A stretch of 64,000 nt of DNA, taken from NCBI GenBank assembly GCA_036384915.1, contig DASVLJ010000038.1:62001-126000 (forward strand), written 5' to 3'. The notes under the pieces were generated by a model. That model ran no database searches and was not told the DNA's origin. It saw only the letters and a list, made by a program, of their open reading frames with translations. Shown here one piece after another: positions 25,244-34,124 of the stretch; position 1 is the first letter of the stretch; every line of letters starts with the position of its first letter. A program made the position numbers and the translations under genes. The stretch is from PKWO01 sp036384915. GTDB taxonomy: Bacteria; Pseudomonadota; Gammaproteobacteria; Burkholderiales; Burkholderiaceae_D.

Positions 25244-27375
25244 ACAACCGCCACGATTGGAAACGACGACGCTTCCTGCAAACGCTGACGACGGTGACGA
25301 TTGCCGGCCCGGTGGCCCTGTTCGATCGCGCGGCTGCGGCGGCGCTCGGCCATGAATCGATGCAGGCGACCAAGCGCGCCGTCGGCAATGCGCGCTTCGG
25401 CGATGCCGCGATTCGCATCGATATCGATCACCGGATGCAGACGAGCATCGCCTGCGTGTCCGGCGGACAGCTTACACGCCTGGGCAAGCGCGGCGCGACC
25501 GAGTACCTGGTTCTCGCCGACGGCAGCAAGGTAAAGGATTTTCAGCTCATGCAGGCGGAAGAATCCAGCCTCGCGGACAAGCACGGCCCGGGACGGCGCA
25601 TCAGGCTGACCGGGCTCGCCGAAAACGGTATCGAAAAGACAGTCCAGATCACGCTGTACCAGCAATTTCCCGGGTTCGCCCTGTATCGCGTGTCGTATCG
25701 CAATCTGTCGGATCGGACGCTGTCCGTCAAGGGCTGGACCAACGGCGCTTGCAGGATTGCCGGCCGCGATACCGGCGGCCCCGCGTTCTGGTCCTTTTCC
25801 GGCGGCAGCTATGCCGACCGGCGCGACTGGGTTCAGCCGGTGGAAAAGGGTTTCTCCCAAGCGAATTTCATGGGCATGACGTCGTCCGACTACGGCGGCG
25901 GCACCCCGATTGTCGATGTCTGGCGGCGCGATGCCGGGATCGCGGTGGGCCACGTCGAACGCACGCCGAAGCTGGTCGGCCTGCCGCTCGAACGCATTGG
26001 TGCGACAGCCAGCATCGCGCTCAGGTATGAAGCTGCGACCAGCCTGGCGCCTGGGGAGAACCTCGATACCTTCGAGACCTTCGTGGCGGTGCATCGCGGC
26101 GACTACTTTGCGACGCTCGATACCTATCGCCGCTTGATGGCGCTGCGCGGTTTGCACGCGCCGGCCACGCCCAAGGCATCGTACGAACCGATCTGGTGCG
26201 CCTGGGGCTACGAGCGCAACTTCACCATGGCACTGGTCGAAGGGACGCTGGACAAGGCCAGGGACCTGGGCCTAGACTGGGCCGTGATCGACGATGGCTG
26301 GCAGACGGCCAACGGCGACTGGCATGTCGACCGGAAGAAGTTTCCGCGCGGCGAAGACGACTTGAAATACCTGGCGCAGCGGATTCGCGCGGCAGGCCTG
26401 AAACCGCGCCTGTGGTTTTCTCCGCTTGCGGTCAACCCGGGAACGGACCTGCTGCACGATCACACCGACATGCTGTTGCTGGACAAGGACGGCGCGGTGC
26501 AGAACATCACGTGGTGGAACAGTTTTTACCTGTGCCCCGCTTACGCGCCGACCGTCTCCTATACGCAAGCCCTGGTGAAAAAGATTCTCGGCGAATGGGG
26601 TTTTGCCGGCCTGAAAATCGACGGCCAGCACCTCAACGGCGTCGCGCCCTGCTTCAATCCGGCGCACAAGCACGCTCGCCCTGAAGAGTCGGTCGAGAAG
26701 CTGCAGGACTTCTTCAAGGCGATCTATCTTGCGGCCATGGAGGTCAACCCCGACGCCGTCGTGGAAATCTGCCCTTGCGGGACTTCCTATGCCTTCCATA
26801 ACATGCCCTACATGAACCAGGCTCCGGCCTCCGACCCCGAATCGTCGTGGCAGGTGCGGCACAAGGGCAAGACGCTGAAGGCGCTGATGGGGCCGAGCGC
26901 GCCGTATGCGGGGGACCATGTCGAATTGAGCGACGGCGGATGCGACTTCGCCTCGACGGTTGGAATCGGCGCCGTCGTATCGACCAAATTCACCTGGCCC
27001 GCCGATCCCAAGCCCAAGGATTCGTTTCTGCTGACGGCGGACAAAGAGCCGGTATGGCGCAAGTGGATTTCGCTGTACCGGCAGCACATGCTGCCGGCCG
27101 GAACCTATCGCGGCGACTTGTACGACATCGGTTTCGACAAGCCGGAAGCGCATGCGCTTGAAAAAGACGGGCGCCTGTATCTGGCCTTTTATTCCCGGCA
27201 ATGGAATGGGCCGGTCGAGATTCGCGGCCTGCGGCCCGGCACCGGAGAAGAATTCGCGGTGCACGATTACGTCAACGACCGCTTTCTCGGAACGGTCACC
27301 CCTTCGCGGAACCGGCTGCACGTCAGTTTCGAAGGTTCCCTGCTGGTCGAGGTGGAGAAACTGGAACAGGGTTAA
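25240..27375 (+). CDS. GH36-family alpha-galactosidase / alpha-N-acetylgalactosaminidase with Tat-type signal
   Basis: A 711-residue glycoside hydrolase of clan GH-D, family 36 type: N-terminal beta-sandwich (about 40-300), catalytic TIM barrel (about 305-610) with WAVIDDGWQ, and a C-terminal beta domain. The likely nucleophile is D461 in GLKIDGQH and the acid/base D532 in ASDPESSW. The N terminus RRRFLQTLTTVTIAGPVALF looks like a twin-arginine signal, so export folded to the periplasm is likely. Family members remove terminal alpha-linked Gal or GalNAc. The agaZ-agaS-kinase context favours alpha-linked galactosamine, N-acetylgalactosamine or galactose on imported oligomers. Last gene of the five-gene operon. 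Confidence 0.82.
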   Translation: MNNRHDWKRRRFLQTLTTVTIAGPVALFDRAAAAALGHESMQATKRAVGNARFGDAAIRIDIDHRMQTSIACVSGGQLTRLGKRGATEYLVLADGSKVKDFQLMQAEESSLADKHGPGRRIRLTGLAENGIEKTVQITLYQQFPGFALYRVSYRNLSDRTLSVKGWTNGACRIAGRDTGGPAFWSFSGGSYADRRDWVQPVEKGFSQANFMGMTSSDYGGGTPIVDVWRRDAGIAVGHVERTPKLVGLPLERIGATASIALRYEAATSLAPGENLDTFETFVAVHRGDYFATLDTYRRLMALRGLHAPATPKASYEPIWCAWGYERNFTMALVEGTLDKARDLGLDWAVIDDGWQTANGDWHVDRKKFPRGEDDLKYLAQRIRAAGLKPRLWFSPLAVNPGTDLLHDHTDMLLLDKDGAVQNITWWNSFYLCPAYAPTVSYTQALVKKILGEWGFAGLKIDGQHLNGVAPCFNPAHKHARPEESVEKLQDFFKAIYLAAMEVNPDAVVEICPCGTSYAFHNMPYMNQAPASDPESSWQVRHKGKTLKALMGPSAPYAGDHVELSDGGCDFASTVGIGAVVSTKFTWPADPKPKDSFLLTADKEPVWRKWISLYRQHMLPAGTYRGDLYDIGFDKPEAHALEKDGRLYLAFYSRQWNGPVEIRGLRPGTGEEFAVHDYVNDRFLGTVTPSRNRLHVSFEGSLLVEVEKLEQG

Positions 27376-27516
27376 GAACCCGTTTCAAAAGGATGGCGTC
27401 ATTGCCGCTGCCGTCGTTTACCAGGCCGGCCCATTTTTAACGGATTCCAGGGCTGCCCCTTCGCCGAAATCGGTTCCGGCGAAGGTTTGCAGTTTGCCTG
27501 TGCGGAGGCTGCCTGT

Positions 27517-28392
27517 TTATTCCGGCTGCAACGCCAGCAAGAGCGCGGCGGACAAGGCGAGGACAATGCCGGCGATCTTGTACGAGCCGGGCCAGGATTG
27601 CGACAGCGAAAGCGAAATGACCGAGGTCAGCAAGGGCGCGCCGGCATTGACCAGGGGCGACACCACGATCGCCTTGCCATAGCGGAAGGCATAGACCAGG
27701 GTGAGCGCGCCGACCGCATTGAGCAATTGAATCGCGGCGGCAAGGTAGGGGCCGGAAAAGCCGAGTTCGATCGGCGCCGAGAAGTCGGTCATCCAGAGTG
27801 CCGCCGGGATGAACATCAGGCCGGTCAGCATCATGTAAAAGAAGATGCTCTCGGCGTCCATGGTCGCATTGGCCAGCTTGATGTAATACGACTGCAGCCC
27901 CCAGGCGATCATGACGGCAAGCGAGAGAACGAACCAGGTTCCATAATGGGTGGCATCCTTGCCGGGCGTATAGTCGAACAAGGGCAGGGACAGCACCGCG
28001 ATGGCTATTCCCGCCATGCCGAGCCGGCCGGTACGCTCGCTAAGGAAAAAGAAGGACAGCAGGATGGTAATGGCCGGGGACAGCGAGACGATAGGGAAAA
28101 TCAGGTAGGTCGGCCCCAGCGTGACGGCCTTGAACAGGATCATCTGGCCGCCCGCTCCCAGCAATCCGATCGCCAGGCCTAGCTTCAGCGAACGGCCGTC
28201 TCTCTTCAGTTTCCAGCCGGCTTTGTGCATGGCCCACGCGGCGGGAGCGATCATCGTCAGCGCCCATACGACGTAGGTCAAAGTCTCGGGAAACCCGTGC
28301 TCGGCCGGGACGCCTGTCAGCGCGCCCCACAAGCCCCAGAGCAAGGTGGTGGTCAGGGTGTAGGCCATCCAGGGCGAAGCTTTCGCGCTCAT
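27517..28392 (-). CDS. EamA/DMT-superfamily transporter
   Basis: A 291-residue inner-membrane protein with ten predicted hydrophobic segments in two repeats of five, as in EamA/RhaT-type transporters. It starts inside the membrane with YTLTTTLLWGLWGALTG. It begins 7 bp after the stop of the TonB-receptor gene and must be in its operon. No other inner-membrane transporter is present in the locus, so it is the best candidate for moving the released sugar into the cytosol. Substrate is inferred from place only; many DMT proteins are exporters. Confidence 0.85.
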   Translation of the reverse strand: MSAKASPWMAYTLTTTLLWGLWGALTGVPAEHGFPETLTYVVWALTMIAPAAWAMHKAGWKLKRDGRSLKLGLAIGLLGAGGQMILFKAVTLGPTYLIFPIVSLSPAITILLSFFFLSERTGRLGMAGIAIAVLSLPLFDYTPGKDATHYGTWFVLSLAVMIAWGLQSYYIKLANATMDAESIFFYMMLTGLMFIPAALWMTDFSAPIELGFSGPYLAAAIQLLNAVGALTLVYAFRYGKAIVVSPLVNAGAPLLTSVISLSLSQSWPGSYKIAGIVLALSAALLLALQPE

Positions 28393-28399
28393 GCCGCCC

Positions 28400-31165
28400 T
28401 CACCACTTGATGCTCATGCCGGCCGTGTAGCTGCGCCCGTAGCTGGTAAAGCCATAGATGGCGTCGGGCCGGCCGAGGTCCGAGCGATAGACCGAGTTCG
28501 TCAGGTTCTTTCCTTCCACATAGAATTTCAACAGCTTGTTGACTTCATACGAGGCTTGCGCGGTCACCCAGGTGAATGGATCGACATAACTGGCCCAGCC
28601 GGGCACTTCGGTCGTCAAATTGGCGAGGTAGCGGGCGCTGTGTTCCCATTGTACATTGGCGCTGTAGGGGCCGGCCTCGTAGAGCGCGCCGAGGGAAGCC
28701 GTGGAAGGCGTCACACCGGGGATGGTGCTGTTGCGCGTGTATTGCGCGGTCACGCCGAAGCCGTTGTCGAACAAGTGCTGAAAGCCCAGTTCCAGACCGT
28801 TGACGCTGCCTGTGGCGCCATTGGCGGGTTGCTGGATCGCATACAAGTGCCCCGGCACGCCGATGTTGACGCCGGTGACGGTCTGGAGTTCGATGTCGTC
28901 CCGGATGCGCTTGCCGAACAGCGCCACCGTAACCGCCGATTTCGGCTTGTAGTACCACTCGAGCGATATGTCGCCCTGGGTTGCGCGGATCGGCTTCAGC
29001 GCCGCATTGCCGGCGTAATACAGTTCGTAGATCCGGTTGATCGTGCCGTCGGTCACGGTGGGAGCAAGCTGGTTCAAAGCCGGGCGGGCCAGCGTTTGCG
29101 CGCCGCCCACGCGCAATTGCAGTTTGGGCGCGAGCCACAGGCTGTAGTTGAAGGACGGCAGCGGCGTCACGTAGGAACCGTTGGCCGTTTCCGGCTGCGG
29201 CGTGCTGTATGTGACCTGCGGCGCCGACGTGGCGATGTCCGGCGTCGGGTCGTACACCGAGAGGATATTGTCGACCGAGGTCGATGCCGTGGTCCGCGTG
29301 CGGACGAAACGGATGCCGACATTGCCGGACCAATCGTCGCCGCCGAAGACGCCTTCAACGAAGGCGGCCGTCGTCTGTTCCGTCACGTCGTAGGAATTCA
29401 CCGCATTGAATTGCGGCAGCGTGGCGGCGAAGTTGTACAGGGTGCCGGGGGCGACCCCCGGCTGCGTATTCGGTGTGCCGTTGAGCTTCTGCAGCGCGCC
29501 CAGATAGGCGGGAATATTGAACGAAGCGAACGTCATGGGGAAGCTGCCGCCCGCCCCGTGCATGAAGTTGGGCACGCTCATCGGCGCGACGACATTCGCG
29601 CCGAGCGAGCCGAAGGTGATGCTGCTGCCGTACAGGTTGGTGTACTGGTTCGACCCGCCGGTCCAATCGTTGCTGATATCCCTTCTCGACTTGACGCGCC
29701 GCGTATCGGCGAGGCCGAAGTCGATGCGCTCCAGCGCGCCGTCGTGAAACAGGTAGCTGCCGTTGAAGGACGCGCCGGTGACGGTGTCGCGGACGCTGTA
29801 GCCGCTCAGGCCGACGTAGTGCGGATTCCAGTAGCTGTCGCCCAATTGGCCCGATGCCAGCGCCGTGGCGTAATCGCGCCCGTCCGGCAGGGTCACGGCG
29901 ATGTTGGGCAGTGCGCGGCTGTTGTCCTGCCAGGCCAGCGTATTGTTGCCGCCGAGGCCGGCGACGACGAAGGTGTCGGTGCCGCCCTCGGGCCGCACCG
30001 CGCGCGAACGGTAGACGTCGCCCGTGATGCGCAGATCGGCGCTGGGCTTCCAGGCGGCATTGAGGCCGAACAGCGAGGTGTTGACGACGCGATCCTGGGT
30101 AATGTTCGCGATCTCGGGAACGAAATTACTGACGGTCATGCCCGTGATCAAGCCGTTCTTGACGGTGACGTTGGACCAGTTGCCGGTCCAATCGGGGTAA
30201 TAGGCCTCGTTGTAACCGACCTGCGGATCGTTCAAATGGGTGTACAGGGCGTCGGCCGTCAGCGTCAGCGCCGATGAGGGGCGCCATTCCCAGGTGGCCG
30301 ACAGCGCATCGCGTTTCTTGTCGTCGAAGATGGAGCCGAAGGCGATGCAGCAGTGCGCCACCACGCTGGAACCGGCGCCGTTGGGCGGCCACGTGCCGGG
30401 GTTGTAGATATCGTAGGTGTTGTAGCCCATGCTGTCCGTGCGCAGCTTGGTATCGGACAGGACCGCGCCGATCAGGAAGCCCATTTTCCGGTCGTCGCTG
30501 GTGGCGCTATAGACGGCGGACAGCTTTTCGCCCTTGAGGCGCGACATGTCGTTATAGTCCCCCTCGACGCGCACCGCCGCATGCAGGCCGGGGTTGTCCA
30601 GCGGGCGCGCCGTGCGCAGGTTGACGGTGCCGCCGATGCTGCCCTCGACCGCCGAGGCCTGGGCCGATTTCAACACGTCCGCCCCGGAGATGACGTCCGA
30701 CGGCAAGACGTCGAACGCGAAATCGCGGCCGTCGTCGTCGGTGGCGAGGACACGGTCGTTCAGCGTGACGATGTTGTAGGCGGCGCCGAGCCCGCGCACG
30801 CTGACATGCAAGCCTTCCCCGCCGGTCTGGCGGTCCACGATCGAAACGCCGGTGATGTGGGAGAGCGAATCGGCGACGTCGTCGTCTGGGAATTTGCCCA
30901 GTTCGGTCGCGGAAATCGAATCAAGCACGACGGCGGCATTCTTCTTTGCTTCCAGCGAGCGCTCCAGGCTGGCGCGCGTTCCCTGCACGGTGACGACCGC
31001 GATCCCCGCCTCTTCGCCTGCGCCGGGCTCCGTGCCGGCTGCCTTGGCTTTCTCGACGCTGCGCGCCGCGGCATCCGGCGCCTGCGCCGGCTCGTCGGCA
31101 TATACGGCGCAAAAGCTGCTCAACGCCAGTTCGATGGACACTGCCAATATGGTACGAACGAACAT
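28400..31165 (-). CDS. TonB-dependent outer-membrane receptor
   Basis: A 921-residue receptor: signal peptide ending near AVYADE, plug domain at about 50-200 (LGKFPDDDVADSLSHITGVSI, then LHVSVRGLG and SAEGSIGGTVNLRT-like AVEGSIGG), then a 22-strand barrel ending in the aromatic residue of AGMSIKW. It resembles the oligosaccharide-specific receptors of Xanthomonas and Caulobacter. ATG 31165 has a GGGGGAAGGG site. It should import oligosaccharides released at the surface, probably by the GH114 lipoprotein. It is followed by a DMT transporter and is divergent from the DeoR gene, with probable DeoR operators in the shared region. Confidence 0.93.
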   Translation of the reverse strand: MFVRTILAVSIELALSSFCAVYADEPAQAPDAAARSVEKAKAAGTEPGAGEEAGIAVVTVQGTRASLERSLEAKKNAAVVLDSISATELGKFPDDDVADSLSHITGVSIVDRQTGGEGLHVSVRGLGAAYNIVTLNDRVLATDDDGRDFAFDVLPSDVISGADVLKSAQASAVEGSIGGTVNLRTARPLDNPGLHAAVRVEGDYNDMSRLKGEKLSAVYSATSDDRKMGFLIGAVLSDTKLRTDSMGYNTYDIYNPGTWPPNGAGSSVVAHCCIAFGSIFDDKKRDALSATWEWRPSSALTLTADALYTHLNDPQVGYNEAYYPDWTGNWSNVTVKNGLITGMTVSNFVPEIANITQDRVVNTSLFGLNAAWKPSADLRITGDVYRSRAVRPEGGTDTFVVAGLGGNNTLAWQDNSRALPNIAVTLPDGRDYATALASGQLGDSYWNPHYVGLSGYSVRDTVTGASFNGSYLFHDGALERIDFGLADTRRVKSRRDISNDWTGGSNQYTNLYGSSITFGSLGANVVAPMSVPNFMHGAGGSFPMTFASFNIPAYLGALQKLNGTPNTQPGVAPGTLYNFAATLPQFNAVNSYDVTEQTTAAFVEGVFGGDDWSGNVGIRFVRTRTTASTSVDNILSVYDPTPDIATSAPQVTYSTPQPETANGSYVTPLPSFNYSLWLAPKLQLRVGGAQTLARPALNQLAPTVTDGTINRIYELYYAGNAALKPIRATQGDISLEWYYKPKSAVTVALFGKRIRDDIELQTVTGVNIGVPGHLYAIQQPANGATGSVNGLELGFQHLFDNGFGVTAQYTRNSTIPGVTPSTASLGALYEAGPYSANVQWEHSARYLANLTTEVPGWASYVDPFTWVTAQASYEVNKLLKFYVEGKNLTNSVYRSDLGRPDAIYGFTSYGRSYTAGMSIKW

Positions 31166-31230
31166 CCCTTCCCCCTTGTTTGCGCTTCCTGTCATTAAAA
31201 TGCGGAACAACCACGAATACATGATAGGCA

Positions 31231-31274
31231 CAAACGAAAGCAAACGCAAGCAATATCGAAAATTAAACGCAAGT
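31231..31274. promoter_or_regulatory. probable DeoR/AgaR operator array between TonB receptor and DeoR genes
   Basis: Two tandem 10-mers, caaacgaaag and caaacgcaag (31231-31250), are followed by a related unit, caatatcgaaaattaaacgc (31251-31270). The first contains AACGAAAG, shared with the operators before agaZ and GH114. The unit at 31251 recurs in opposite orientation at 32531-32550 beyond the DeoR gene. It lies 66 bp upstream of the TonB-receptor start. Confidence 0.55.
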
Positions 31275-31460
31275 TTTCTCTTTCGAATACAACGAATCGA
31301 CAATACCATGCCGGCTACTCGGCTCGCCCGATATCCGACATATGCGGGAATCGTGTACCATCCGAGCAATCAGCGACTTCAAGTCAGTCCTCAAATAAGG
31401 CTCAATGGATGGTTTCAGTTTGCGGCCATATATCGTGGGCTTGTTGAATCGGCCATTTTC

Positions 31461-32300
31461 ATGAAAAATCAAAACCAAAGCGCATCGAACCGAAACGTTC
31501 CGGCACCCCATATGGACAATGACGACCTTTCACATCTTGCCATCTACGAAAGACGAAACCTGATCCGCGACCTCGTTGCGGAACGGGGCAAGGTGACGGT
31601 CGACGAACTGGTGGAACGCTTCGGCGTATCCGCGGTATCGATCCGCAGCGACTTGAAGGCACTCCATCACGATGGCGCCCTGGTCCGGGTGCGCGGCGGG
31701 GCCGTCATGCGCAGGGACGACGAGGATTTGCCGATCAGCGTAAAGGAAAACCTCCACCATGCGGAGAAAGTCAGGATTGCCGAACTGGCGGCGAAGATGA
31801 TCGAAGACGGCGATACCGTCATTCTCGACTCAGGAACCACCACTGCGGAACTGGCAAAAAAAATCCGCACGCTCAAGATGGCGTCGATCAATGTCATCAC
31901 CAATGCCTTGAATATCGCGGTCATCCTGGCCGGGTGCCCCCACGTCACGGTCATCATGCTGGGCGGCGTGTTGCGGCCCAATTCGTTTTCATTGTCGGGC
32001 CCCCAGGCTGAGCACGCCCTGGAAAGCCTGTACGCCGACAAGCTGTTTCTCGGCGGCGACAGCCTGGACCCGGAACTGGGATTGATGACGCCCTACCTGC
32101 TCGAAGCACAACTGAATGCCAAGATGATCCAGATCGCAAAGCAGGTCGTCGTTGTTGCCGACTCGTCGAAACTGATGCGCAGAAATCTGTCGGTGATCGC
32201 GAAGTTCGACCAGGTCGATGTCTTGATTACCGATTCAGCCGCACAGCCGGCGACGATCAAGTCCATACGCGCACACGGCGTGGACGTTCAGCTCGTCTAG
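31461..32300 (+). CDS. DeoR/GlpR-family regulator, probable AgaR-like
   Basis: A 279-residue repressor: N-terminal DeoR winged HTH at about residues 25-80 (ERRNLIRDLVAERGKVTVDELVERFGVSAVSIRSDLKAL, then GALVRVRGGAV), followed by the DeoRC sugar-phosphate sensor (about 100-260, with ILDSGTTTAELAKKI and ILGG-type LFLGGDSLDP). Members of this class, such as AgaR, release DNA when a phosphorylated amino sugar or tagatose phosphate binds. It lies between the TonB receptor and GH114 genes and is flanked by repeated CTTTCGTT-type sites. The start at 31461 is not certain; ATG 31512 is possible. Confidence 0.88.
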   Translation: MKNQNQSASNRNVPAPHMDNDDLSHLAIYERRNLIRDLVAERGKVTVDELVERFGVSAVSIRSDLKALHHDGALVRVRGGAVMRRDDEDLPISVKENLHHAEKVRIAELAAKMIEDGDTVILDSGTTTAELAKKIRTLKMASINVITNALNIAVILAGCPHVTVIMLGGVLRPNSFSLSGPQAEHALESLYADKLFLGGDSLDPELGLMTPYLLEAQLNAKMIQIAKQVVVVADSSKLMRRNLSVIAKFDQVDVLITDSAAQPATIKSIRAHGVDVQLV

Positions 32301-32352
32301 TCGCCCTTCTTCTGCAGGCCGGCCTTTACCCACAAGTAGCGACTCTTTGGAA

Positions 32353-32376
32353 CCCCTCTCACGCTGACGGGAGGGG
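32353..32376. repeat. dispersed GC-rich hairpin element, copy C
   Basis: cccctc at 32353-32358 pairs with gagggg at 32371-32376, a shorter and more degenerate copy of the element at 20375. It lies 52 bp after the DeoR stop and may end that transcript. The rest of the 412-bp gap to the GH114 gene holds an AT-rich tract and the probable operators. Confidence 0.6.
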
Positions 32377-32530
32377 AGTTTGAAGCGCCAGGAAATGTAG
32401 GAAACGATCAGATCCCAGGCGCAGGCACCTCCCTGCGCTGCCCATACGGACAGACTCCCAAAACCCGTCAATCCGGCAACGAATCGTTGCCGACGCACTT
32501 TCTTTTTCTTATTTTTATTTAACTTTTACT

Positions 32531-32576
32531 TGCGTTTACTTTCGATATTGATTACGCTTTCCTCACTCCTTTCGTT
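32531..32576. promoter_or_regulatory. probable DeoR/AgaR operator region upstream of GH114 gene
   Basis: tgcgtttactttcgatattg (32531-32550) is nearly the reverse complement of the unit at 31251-31270. CTTTCGTT follows at 32569-32576. Both lie 137-182 bp upstream of the GH114 start, in an AT-rich promoter-like stretch with TTTACTT repeated at a 10-bp interval (32525 and 32535). This puts the hydrolase under the same regulator as the sugar pathway. Confidence 0.55.
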
Positions 32577-32712
32577 TTATCGGGCATGACGCGTGGCGAG
32601 GGAGAGGAAGGAAGGCTGTCTGTTTGTAGGCGTTTGTGTGTAAGCAATCGGCGGTATTCGCATGCGCGACGCGCATTTCACGACTAAACCAATTCATATG
32701 CAAAGGTGGAAC

Positions 32713-33555
32713 ATGAGAATCTTTCTCGCTTTGACGATTGCCGCGGCATTGTTGGCCGGCTGCGGCGGCAGCCCCACGTCGGGGACACAGTCGGCTCCCC
32801 AGGAGGCCACGAAGACGGCGTCGACCCCATCCCATTGGCAGCCGGTAGCGGCCAATACCTGGCAATGGCAATTGCGCGGCACCGTCAACACATCCTACGC
32901 GGTCGATGTTTACGACATCGACCTGGTCGACACGCCCGTGTCGACCATCCAAGGGCTGCAGGCCTCGGGAATCAAGGTCGTCTGCTATTTCTCCGCCGGC
33001 AGCTCCGAAAACTGGCGCCCCGATTATTCGAGCTTCCTCGCCAGCGACATGGGAAATGCGCTGGACGGATGGCCGGGCGAAAACTGGCTCGATACCACGT
33101 CGGCCAACGTGCGCAAGATCATGCAGGCGCGCCTTGACCTCGCGGTGACCAAAGGCTGCGACGGCGTGGAACCGGACAATGTCGACGGCTATAGCAACAA
33201 CAGCGGCTTCCCGCTGACGGCCGATACGCAACTGGACTACAACCGTTTCCTGTCGACCGAAGCCCATAACCGCGGGCTGGCGGTGGCATTGAAGAACGAC
33301 GTGGACCAGGTGGCAACCCTTGAGCCAAGCTTCGATTTTGCGGTCAACGAACAGTGCCACGAAATGACCGAGTGTGACGCCTATAGCGCTTTTACCAACG
33401 ACAACAAACCGGTATTCAACGCGGAATACAAGTCGACCTACGTCGACGACGCCGACGAGCGCCAGGCGCTCTGCGACGACGCGCAGGCACGCAACATGCG
33501 CACCCTGGTTTTGCCGCTCCAACTGGACGATACCTTCCGCTATAGCTGCGATTAG
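32713..33555 (+). CDS. GH114 endo-alpha-1,4-polygalactosaminidase, lipoprotein
   Basis: A 280-residue protein with a lipoprotein signal peptide (lipobox LLAGC, Cys near residue 17) and a GH114 TIM barrel. Family hallmarks in order are WQWQLRGTV, VDVYDIDL, KVVCYFSAGSSENWRPD, the acidic KGCDGVEPDNVDGY motif, GLAVALKND and FAVNEQCHEMTEC, with Asp and Glu of the last motifs the expected catalytic acids. GH114 enzymes cleave alpha-1,4-linked galactosamine in microbial polygalactosamine, such as fungal galactosaminogalactan or Pel. It starts behind a GGTGG site and is presumably displayed on the outer membrane. It shares operator elements with the aga genes and ends at a strong hairpin. Confidence 0.9.
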   Translation: MRIFLALTIAAALLAGCGGSPTSGTQSAPQEATKTASTPSHWQPVAANTWQWQLRGTVNTSYAVDVYDIDLVDTPVSTIQGLQASGIKVVCYFSAGSSENWRPDYSSFLASDMGNALDGWPGENWLDTTSANVRKIMQARLDLAVTKGCDGVEPDNVDGYSNNSGFPLTADTQLDYNRFLSTEAHNRGLAVALKNDVDQVATLEPSFDFAVNEQCHEMTECDAYSAFTNDNKPVFNAEYKSTYVDDADERQALCDDAQARNMRTLVLPLQLDDTFRYSCD

Positions 33556-33572
33556 CGCAACGTCATCCGCCC

Positions 33573-33610
33573 GCAAAAGGCGCCGCTCCCGTATCCGCGG
33601 TGCCTTTTGC
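33573..33610 (+). terminator. hairpin after GH114 gene
   Basis: gcaaaaggcgcc pairs with ggtgccttttgc (12 bp with one G-T) across a 14-nt loop, beginning 17 bp after the stop codon. There is no long T tract after it, so its efficiency as an intrinsic terminator is unsure. Confidence 0.6.
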
Positions 33611-34124
33611 TAATTCCCGGGCTTTTCTGGAGCCTGTTATGCACTCGGCCAGTCCACGCGGCCGCATAGGCGTCTCGCACCAAGGCTGCCACGCTTGGCG
33701 TTTCAAATCTGCCGGGTATTGGCAATTCAAACTTGCCGCCGGCCCGCATTCCAATCCTGCTACCACAAGATGCGGAGCATCCCGCATCTTGGCCGCTGTG
33801 CGCTGAATACCAGCCATACAGACGGCGCGAAGTTTGAACGCAGGTCGTCTCCAACACCCTCTTTGCGGACCCACATGCTATGGAAGCTTATTAAAGTATT
33901 TTTTCCATCATCATGGAAACCCCCATCACTTGGACAACCTGTCAGAAATGACAGGTTGAATAGGCATTTCGGCCATGCAAATATGCGTAACAGCACGTAA
34001 CTGCCGAGGATGAAAGAGGTACAGGAAGTTCGGATCGTCAAAGGCGGCGCGCATTCGCCCTAATTGATTTCGGCTTTCAGACGCAGATAAGTCGGCTAAG
34101 ACCTTGAGAACAGGAGAACGAAGA
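33611..34124. other. non-coding stretch with two hairpins
   Basis: I see no credible gene here. It holds a perfect 9-bp hairpin (aagatgcgg / ccgcatctt, 33767-33790) and another with a GAAA tetraloop (aacctgtca / tgacaggtt, 33936-33957). The text around 33700-33760 looks like worn repeats of short AT/GC-rich units and may be remnants of a mobile element; I cannot name one. Confidence 0.5.

Noticed and set aside
28391..30277. 628-residue open frame antisense to the TonB receptor gene
   Set aside because: Arg/Val/Gly-rich translation without recognisable domain or ribosome site; it arises from codon bias on the opposite strand of a high-GC gene.
33552..33874. Overlapping short frames after the GH114 gene
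   Set aside because: They cross the hairpin that follows GH114 and show no ribosome site or conserved motif.
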